This document shows, piece after piece, positions 59,601 to 64,000 of a stretch of 64,000 bases of DNA; the first letter of the stretch is position 1; the number at the start of each line of letters is the position of its first letter. Made by a program: the position numbers and the translations under genes. The stretch is taken from NCBI GenBank assembly GCA_039566865.1, contig CM076955.1, positions 6,264,501 through 6,328,500 on the forward strand, given 5' to 3'. The notes under the pieces were generated by a model. It searched no databases. It was given only the letters and a program-made list of their open reading frames with translations, and had not been told where the DNA came from. Source of the stretch: Aurelia coerulea. Its lineage: Eukaryota; Cnidaria; Scyphozoa; Semaeostomeae; Ulmaridae.

Positions 59601-62324
59601 AACTCCGTTATAAGTCACTTCATCACAGCCACAATGTTACATGTCCCATTTTAGTTTATTTTGTTTTTGTTCTTGATTTTCTTTAGTTAAGTCATGTATT
59701 TTTAAATGTCTATCTCAAATTAGATGCCATGCAATATTTGCGATAATGCCTTATTTACCATCCAAACAAAAGTCAACCTGATCGCAGTTATTTCTCATGG
59801 CATGTAATTTGAGACAGACCATAGTAGTTTTAGCTCAATGTCTAAGTGGCCTCGGGGTAGTCACAGCCTTTTGCTCCTCGGGGTATCGTTCCTGTAGTAT
59901 TGTATAGTAATTTTGTAGGTAGTGTAAGTAACATATATATTGTAATCTTTTAGTGGATATATAAAAAAAAAGAAAAAAAGGTGTCCCAAAAAAAAGGTAA
60001 CAGATTTGATTGGGGCTAGCGATAAGAATTTAAGTTGAATCGATTCCTAATAAGTTTTGAAGTACTCTTAGATAGTTAACTTGAAGATTGATACCTTATT
60101 TGTTGATATTGGTGCATCAAGAGTTGGAATATTAATGTCGAAAGCCAAAATTTGCGTCCATCTTCAAACCAGAGCTTTTGGGTTTTGGCCTAAACTGCTA
60201 ACGCGCTGGTTAGGGGAATCTCCTCAGTCAAAGACCTTTTTGGCCAAGGATCGGTCCTTTGGGTACCCGTTTGAAAAGAACGTAAAAAACTGAAAACTAA
60301 CAAAAAAATTAGTGAATAAAGTCACCAAAGAATATTTTTCTCCAGTCAAAATGCATTTACAAAAGTACACCAAGCCAAGCACGAATGAGCATTTTTATGT
60401 TCCCTTGGGCATATACGATTGCTTGTTTCGTACTAATTTCGTGAGAGATGATGCAAAAAAACATTTCATTCAAGCAATGAAGATTGCAAGATGGTCTATG
60501 TGTTAAAGCCTACAGGACTTATTTCGCTGATGAATAACTTTTCTCAGGCAGGTGTAATTCAAAGTTTTTGTAGAATCAAGAAAGGGGTCTCTTCGGGGCT
60601 AAATTCTTGAATCTGATTGTGAAGGTCAAAGGCAGATTTTCACTAAAATGTGTTCCTAAGCACGAGGTTTCTTGTTTGTACTTGGCTATGATTGAGGAGA
60701 TTCCACAGCACAGCGAGTTAACGGTTTAGGCCAAACCCCAAAAGCTCTGGTTTGGAGTAGGAGGCAAATTTGGACTTTCAAGATTAATATTCCAACTCTT
60801 GATGCACCAGTATCAACAAATAAGGTATCAATCTTCAAGTTAACTATCTAAGAGTACTTCAAAACTTATCAGGGGTCGATTCAACTTAAATTCTTATCGC
60901 TAGCCCCAATCAAATCTGTTACCTTTTTTTTGGGACACCCGGTAGTTTATCTAAATATTTAGCTTTACCAATAGGCCATAGAAATTCCTTTGTTATTAAT
61001 AGCTGATGACTTTGTGAACGGAAAAGAGGAAATACTTTTGTTACAAAATCTATTCTTTTTATTGTAAGGGAAAGTGGTACTCACAAGGATAGGATATGTG
61101 ACAAAAATATCCTGAAATAATCCCACAAATATTGACGACAGCCATTTCAAGGCCTTTTCTTTTCCAAACTGTTGTCCATAAATCAGAATAATGATGAAAG
61201 ATAGAACTGAGATGCCAAGACAACCAAAGTATGCAACAACAACAAACCAAGATGGCAGCAAACATTCCAAGCTTTGATGTAACTCTTTGATGTCTAGAAT
61301 CAAATCGGAAATGACATTCAAATAGTGCTCATGGAATGTTACCGGACTGCAAATGTCCGTTGGGACCACGGGCAATAATGCACCGTTGATGTGGCCTTTA
61401 TTATGACCAAAATTGTATTCTTACTCGATGTGTTGTTTCCAGTGGCGCATTTAGGGGGGAAATGGGGGAACTACCCCTCTCTTCATGATGAAAACTCTGC
61501 TTGGCACTCACTTTTTGGTGAGAAGAGCGCCTCTTATCCAGACTATAATGCAATCTTTTTAACTGCTTCGATAAGAATGTGGGGAGAATATATAAATCAA
61601 GGCGTTATTTACAAGAAAAATCAAAGAATTTTCTTAAACAAGAGCACCCAAATTTTGGCGCACCTTCGGCGTGCTTACTTTCTATTACATCTGTGGTGCC
61701 CTTTTCGCAGGTTGCCCCTCCTTCAACTTCAGGCTAGATCCCCCCCCCCTGGTTGTTTTTCTTACACGGGATTGTGACAAAGCTTGATGATGTTGCTTTT
61801 CCTTCGTTCTTCTGTTGTCAAAACAAGGATTGAAAAACAAGGATTGAAATAAAGTTCAAACCGAGACTCAAACTGTTTTCACCCCTGAGCTCATACGCAG
61901 TGATACGTCTCATTTGAGACTTACATTCAAATTATGTAATTTTCAAGTAAAATTTTCAAACTGAAAACAGAGCAAATTGGAAAACCTCGTTTCAAGCTCT
62001 CGTGAAGTATTCTCGGCAGTGGGCAGCTAGTCCCTAAATCATGCACGTAGCACATTACCTGGAATGCGTCTAAGAAAATGTAGCAAAATACCTGGAATAT
62101 CCTTGGCTTCCTCTTCCTCACCATCACTTACAAAATTAGTTTCAATATGAGGATCAGATGTCGCTTTGCCAGTAGATGCACTTGTAATGCGGCTTGAATG
62201 TCGACTGCTGAAACTATCATTGGCATCTTGATATTTTGCACTGTTTTTATTCTTGGACACATAACTGTTACCATTATAAGCTGGTTTGCTGTTTATTTGA
62301 GACACAATTGACGCTAGTTGCTGC
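47344..62324 (-). CDS. Polycystin-1-like protein, 3' part (8 exons)
   Basis: Exons join 62324-62092, 61395-61085, 56586-56513, 55300-55049, 53156-52277, 50641-50507, 50150-49851 and 47640-47344. One leftover base plus 826 codons and a stop are in perfect phase. Order of domains: acidic cytoplasmic loop (GEEEEAKD), two or three membrane spans with [10 protein letters not shown]1 ([11 protein letters not shown]), the extracellular polycystin domain ([26 protein letters not shown]), S2-S4, S5, a pore helix plus acidic WDMSEVD, S6, and a basic/Ser-rich tail. Polycystin-1 proteins pair with TRPP2-type channels in cilia and other membranes (family knowledge). GAIN/GPS, TM1 and PLAT should be encoded beyond 64000. 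Closest to PKD1/PKD1L families; which paralogue is undecided. Confidence 0.92.
47695..47873 (-). mobile_element. tRNA-derived SINE, copy A
   Basis: On the minus strand: TGGCGCAGTAGTATAAT (A-box-like), CTTTGCAGCCAGAACAGTC, AGTTCGATACCCGG (B-box-like), and the conserved 3' part AGCGCTTGGCGCTAAAA ... CTTCACCTTCACCT. It lies about 55 bp upstream of the terminal polycystin exon, in intron. Confidence 0.8.
47903..48026 (-). mobile_element. tRNA-derived SINE, copy C (3'-truncated)
   Basis: The same head as copy A with a better B box (GGACTCGACCCC) and a degenerate A box (GAGGCACAGTGGCGTAAT). Tandem with copy A, same strand; the 3' tail is missing. Confidence 0.65.
48640..48808 (-). mobile_element. 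5S rRNA-derived SINE
   Basis: On the minus strand, GAAGTTAAGCTCGGTCGAG matches the 5S A-box region and ACTCCGGATGGGTGACC matches the 5S C-box region, in the right order and about 30 bp apart. A conserved body with CCTTTGGAAGGGACGTTAAA and GGGGTCCCGTGCCTGG follows. This is the SINE3 type of pol III promoter. It lies in the polycystin intron, sense to the gene. Confidence 0.75.
48816..48918. repeat. 38-bp tandem repeat, nearly three copies
   Basis: Unit TACTGTCCTGTCAGTCAACG... AATTGTTTTG, repeated with a single base difference. Confidence 0.9.
49030..49262. mobile_element. Decayed half of a family B element
   Basis: GGTCGTGATTTTACGCCTGA, TTGAAGGTTCCTTGAA and TCAGAACCGATGTAAC parallel the right arm of 62773-63723. 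The terminal CCGGGTG is lost. Confidence 0.5.
49371..49566. repeat. (ATGG)n microsatellite
   Basis: About 40 tetranucleotide units, nearly pure, with ATGA variants at the edges. In the last polycystin intron. Confidence 0.95.
49618..49785. repeat. (ATGGG)n microsatellite
   Basis: About 30 GGGAT/ATGGG pentamer units in two blocks split by GAGATGAGAT. It ends about 65 bp from the donor of the pore exon; on the transcript strand it reads as a C-rich (CCCAT)n run. Confidence 0.95.
49851..50150 (-). CDS. Polycystin-1-like exon (pore helix and S6)
   Basis: Acceptor TTCTTCGCAG|GCTTTTGG, donor AAAACG|GTAGGC, phase 0. Pore helix [17 protein letters not shown], acidic filter/turret DMSEVDC, S6 [18 protein letters not shown], then a basic stretch ending RKKKT. 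If the donor is not used the frame stops 3 codons later (TAA at 49844-49842). Confidence 0.9.
50507..50641 (-). CDS. Polycystin-1-like exon (S5)
   Basis: Acceptor TCTTCTTTTCCAG|CTTATTG, donor GGCTACTTG|GTATGTTT. Phase 0 at both ends, 45 residues: linker LRRVAYHF and S5 [20 protein letters not shown]. Confidence 0.92.
51038..51544. mobile_element. TTAA-target fold-back MITE
   Basis: AGGTGGTGTGAAGCGAAAAT mirrors ATTTTCGCTTCACACCACCT exactly, and arms of about 90-140 bp pair almost perfectly. TTAA flanks both sides (51034-51037, 51545-51548). 507 bp, in a polycystin intron. Confidence 0.88.
51700..51856. mobile_element. CCGGGTG family A, right half only
   Basis: CAACAAACGAGGTATCCATG...TTTTTTTGGGACACCCGG-TA is intact at the right end; the left half is missing and a CACCCGCACACCCGCACTCG stretch takes its place. 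Confidence 0.75.
52277..53156 (-). CDS. Polycystin-1-like exon (polycystin domain, S2-S4)
   Basis: Acceptor TTTCTTTTTATAG|CATC, donor ATTATCAAG|GTAAGT. An 880-nt exon. It carries the extracellular polycystin (TOP) domain with six cysteine positions including NCP, TCN, GYC and several N-glycosylation sequons (NMS, NGS). S2 ([17 protein letters not shown]), S3 ([17 protein letters not shown]) and S4 ([14 protein letters not shown]) follow. Confidence 0.95.
53380..53563 (-). mobile_element. tRNA-derived SINE, copy B (full length)
   Basis: Minus strand: TGGCGCAGTGGTGTAATCC (A box), GGTTCGATACCCGG (B box), and 3' AGCGCTTGGCGCTG... CTTCACCTTCACCTTC. The best preserved copy. Polycystin intron. Confidence 0.85.
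53935..54240 (+). pseudogene. CR1-like LINE 3' fragment
   Basis: Translation [11 protein letters not shown]..., [26 protein letters not shown] aligns with the end of ORF2 at 10118-13024. The 3' end is CCAACTTTAAATAAAC. 5'-truncated, antisense in a polycystin intron. Confidence 0.85.
54930..54990. repeat. (AATAATGAT)n low-complexity run
   Basis: AT-rich trinucleotide-type repeat just downstream of the S1 exon, in intron. Confidence 0.85.
55049..55300 (-). CDS. Polycystin-1-like exon (S1)
   Basis: Acceptor TTTCTTTTCCAG|TCCTG, donor ATCAATAG|GTATGA. Encodes a basic juxtamembrane stretch ([16 protein letters not shown]), then S1 [14 protein letters not shown] and the first extracellular residues. 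Confidence 0.92.
55577..55690. mobile_element. Family B half copy
   Basis: TA-CCAGGTGAGTCAGAAAAAAG, then GGCCACTGCTCCAT, as at 37033 and 62773. Right end missing. Confidence 0.6.
55715..56419 (-). pseudogene. CR1-like LINE ORF2 fragment, internally deleted
   Basis: Minus-strand translation: [28 protein letters not shown] and [10 protein letters not shown] align with the connector of the 10118-13024 ORF2. After a deletion, RT block [15 protein letters not shown] follows. A poly-C/G run (56389-56408) sits near its upstream end. Sense to the polycystin gene, inside an intron. Confidence 0.88.
56513..56586 (-). CDS. Polycystin-1-like short exon
   Basis: Acceptor TTTTCTTATCTCAG|CTTG, donor TCTCTTG|GTAAGA. 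A 74-nt exon encoding [19 protein letters not shown]..., the end of the membrane span begun in the previous exon; leaves phase 2. Confidence 0.9.
56681..57378. mobile_element. CCGGGTG family A element with a nested hairpin
   Basis: Left CCGGGTGTCCGTGTCCC (with a short internal duplication) and right AGACACCCGG, both next to TA. Arms share GCGATGACAATTTAGC and its complement. It contains the 56862-57158 insertion. Confidence 0.78.
56862..57158. mobile_element. ACACGTATTTTT MITE nested in family A
   Basis: ACACGTATTTTTTTATAAGA pairs with TTCTTATAAAAAATACGTGT. The interior is built from AAGAAACT units in both orientations (at least eight). No target duplication identified. Confidence 0.75.
57682..59979 (+). 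pseudogene. 5'-truncated non-LTR retrotransposon with degraded RT
   Basis: Reads [57 protein letters not shown], catalytic [18 protein letters not shown], and a C-terminal Cys/His motif [18 protein letters not shown]. Breaks: a frameshift in an A run near 57850-57880, another near 58015-58030, and a TGA at 58862-58864 after SAA. The 3' UTR ends in an A-rich tail. The C-terminal CP...H...CP motif separates it from the CR1-like family; the clade is undecided (Jockey/I-like possible). Polycystin intron, antisense. Confidence 0.88.
59708..59821. mobile_element. Short palindromic MITE in the LINE 3' UTR
   Basis: GTCTATCTCAAATTAGATGC pairs with GCATGTAATTTGAGACAGAC; GCGATAATGCC lies inside. Same family as 22792-22912; nested in the LINE. 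Confidence 0.7.
59981..60941. mobile_element. CCGGGTG family G fold-back
   Basis: Left GGTGTCCCAAAAAAAAGGTA (outer CCGG lost, abutting the LINE A-rich tail) and right TTTTTTTTGGGACACCCGG-TA. Arms pair for more than 200 bp, including TTGGGGCTAGCGATAAGAA / TTCTTATCGCTAGCC. About 960 bp, no transposase. Confidence 0.82.
61085..61395 (-). CDS. Polycystin-1-like exon (two transmembrane spans)
   Basis: Acceptor AATAAAG|GCCAC (weak tract), donor ATCCTT|GTGAGT. Encodes [15 protein letters not shown], then [35 protein letters not shown] and VTYPIL. The FQDIFVTYP block is a polycystin-1 family signature. Confidence 0.9.
61400..62038. other. Polycystin intron without recognised elements
   Basis: The plus-strand open frame 61391-61777 shows no domain and ends in a C run. 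Nothing else supported. Confidence 0.35.
62092..62324 (-). CDS. Polycystin-1-like, first exon in window (cytoplasmic loop)
   Basis: Acceptor ATATTTTACAG|GCAGC; donor ATTCCAG|GTATTTT. Begins with the last base of a split codon. Encodes a Ser/Asn-rich loop and an acidic patch [11 protein letters not shown] second donor at 62059 would add 33 nt in frame. No transmembrane segment. Assigned by phase continuity with the next exon. Confidence 0.75.
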
Positions 62325-62989
62325 CTGTAAAATATGTAATAAGGTTTTAGACGTGACAAAATATTGAACTTTCAACCACAGCAGAAATCTGGCCGCAGAA
62401 AAGTAGGCCTCCTCGAAGACAAAACTTTTTTCAGTTATGATTTCAAAAAAAGAATCCCGCTGCATAACTTTGAGGATGGTAAGCATTTCCCTCTTGCTAC
62501 TGACAGCAATGCGCGAATTATTCCAACAGTAAGCAATCTCTCGACAGCCTCTTTGGCTAAGATCTAATGCCTTGAGACCTGCTGCCTATTTCCTTGGATT
62601 GAAAAATATCTATAAACTTAACAGAACAACAGTTATGTGACATGACCAAATCCCAGAGAAATGAGCAACAAACATTTGCCAAGCATTTAAGATATGCCTG
62701 CATCATGTTTTGAATACGTTTAAAATATTTCCAGACAGAATATATTTGCGAACAAATTCTGCATAATTCTACTTGGTGAGTAAAAAAAGGAATCCCCGTT
62801 TGCATGGCCACTGCTCCTTAGATAACAAGGCAATCATATTGGCAACTATATCGCTTAATGGGGGACATTTCTGAAAAGATAACACCCCTTAAAGAAACCT
62901 TCGAAAATGACGTAAGATCACGATCAAATCTTCCTAACATTCCTGACCTTCATCGATGATTCATACATGCTTCAGCATGTATTATCCTA

Positions 62990-63364
62990 GCCTACGAGTA
63001 GACCCATTATCCTAAAGAATAAAGGGTCTATGAGATAAAGAGATAAAGCGTGCTACGGCTGCCCAATTAATTATGTTAATCCTATATTCAAATAATGCAT
63101 GAAACCCGAGGGGTGCAGCACTCTTCCGAAATGGCGTACGAGATTTTTTTAAACAATAGGATTTTTTGCGGATTTTTCTTGAAAACAAAGGGATTTTTGC
63201 AAAAGGTGTACGAGATTTTCACAGAGTGATATGCCCCTCGATGAAACCCGTCTAAGCAAAGGCTGCATAAATCAAGTTCTAGAAATCTGGAACTGTAGTA
63301 GCAAGCTTTCGCACATTAATTCGTAGACCCTTTCTCCAGTTGGATAATGGGTCTACTCGTAGGC
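62990..63364. mobile_element. GCCTACGAGTAG element, middle level of the nest
   Basis: GCCTACGAGTAGACCCATTA pairs exactly with TAATGGGTCTACTCGTAGGC. Flanked by TA (or CTAG read as a 4-bp duplication). A secondary AAAGGGTCTA/TAGACCCTTT pair lies inside. Contains 63107-63240. Confidence 0.82.
63107..63240. mobile_element. CGAGGGG MITE, copy 2, innermost level of the nest
   Basis: Ends CGAGGGGTGCAGCACTCTT and (inverted) CGAGGGGCATATCACTCTG, flanked by exact 8-bp ATGAAACC (63099-63106, 63241-63248). 134 bp. The interior has GTACGAGATTT and GGATTTTTGC units as in 3057-3199. Confidence 0.88.
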
Positions 63365-63871
63365 TAGTATTATCCATTTCGGAGGATGCAAGTGCAATCC
63401 CCAAGAGCATAACTGAATTATTCCGGGCGATTTCATCCCGCCAAGAGGATAGCACGTGCTAAAATGTATTGAAGTCATTGCTGCAAGGGCAGACATATTT
63501 GGAAAAATTGATCCTGATTTTATGCTGTTCTTGAAGGTTTCTTGAAAAGGCTTTCCCAAGAAAATCCCGCATAGTTTCAGAACGGAGTGGCGGATTACAG
63601 TCACGTAAATCTTAAAATCTGTTTGAACATATTCAATATTACTTGATATATGAGGCAATATTATTGCCCTTGATATTTGGGGAGCAGTGTCGTTGCAAAC
63701 GGGGATTGTTTTTTTACTCACCCGGTACTTGTCAAGCAATGTTCTAAGGAGAGATCAAATTAGAAAATATTCTAGGCTCAAATACCTCCTTATGATATTT
63801 TTATCGTGAGCAAACTTCGTTGAACAATGCTAAACTTTACTCAATTTACGTATAGATGGGTAATAGATTTA

Positions 63872-64000
63872 GGCCACGTTCACACTGCCCCGTTTTTGTT
63901 AGTATCCGTTTTTGTGGCATTCAAGCTACCCGTTCACATTGCTCCGTTTTTGTAAAAAAAACGGGGGGAAAAACATGCGTTTTTTTGTCCGTTCACATTG
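63872..64000. mobile_element. CTCCGTTTTTGT MITE cut by the window edge
   Basis: After TTA, GGCCACGTTCACACTGCCCC and CAAGCTACCCGTTCACATTG match the left arm of 42057-42479. Confidence 0.8.

Larger units (their letters stand above)
62773..63723. mobile_element. Family B (CCGGGTGAGT) element, outermost of a three-level nest
   Basis: The inverted right end CCGGGTGAGTAAAAAAAC matches left TTGGTGAGTAAAAAAAGG; both continue with CCCCGTTTGCA and GCACTGCTCC-like blocks. TA flanks both sides. Contains 62990-63364. About 570 bp without the insertions. Confidence 0.82.

Noticed and set aside
61391..61777. 128-codon plus-strand frame near the polycystin exon
   Set aside because: No domain, ends in a C homopolymer, and begins in the acceptor region of an exon on the other strand.

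Overview
The window reads as animal nuclear DNA, AT-rich and packed with transposons. It is most likely from a cnidarian or another marine invertebrate. The taxon is an inference from three things: small-exon metazoan genes with GT..AG introns (AP-3 sigma, polycystin-1-like), a CR1-like LINE whose ORF1 carries an SGNH esterase domain, and large numbers of fold-back MITEs. I see no prokaryotic operon, CRISPR array, rRNA operon or intact tRNA gene.

Three host genes are supported, all on the minus strand. (1) A single-exon Ser/Thr kinase lies at 1613-2422. (2) A complete adaptor-complex AP-3 sigma subunit gene has six exons spread over 15 kb (28554-43576), joins in perfect phase to 197 aa, and has three CACGTG boxes upstream of its start. 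(3) The 3' part of a polycystin-1-like gene covers 47344-62324. Eight exons join in phase to about 826 aa and cover the membrane-embedded half of the protein: the extracellular polycystin domain, S1-S6 with the pore, and a cytoplasmic tail. Its 5' exons lie beyond position 64000.

Almost everything else is mobile DNA. 1-8600: kinase, fold-back elements, MITEs. 8600-13165: an apparently intact CR1-like LINE with both ORFs. 13.5-23 kb: MITEs and a 1.7-kb fold-back. 23185-25386: a 98/99-bp satellite of about 20 monomers. 26.9-27.5 kb: a fold-back. 28.5-44 kb: AP3S with its TE-filled introns. 44-47 kb: nested elements. 47.3-62.3 kb: the polycystin gene, whose introns hold LINEs, SINEs, MITEs and microsatellites. 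62.8-64 kb: a triple-nested MITE stack.

The most distinctive structure is the nesting history of the repeats, which can be read from target-site duplications. It includes a Harbinger-like MITE inserted into a copy of itself, where the inner copy preserves the empty target. It also includes a fold-back whose nested insertion is proven by an uninterrupted paralogue 6 kb away. At least six families with unrelated interiors share the terminus TA-CCGGGTG. I found no new defence or metabolic system; what looks least described here is this network of fold-back elements.
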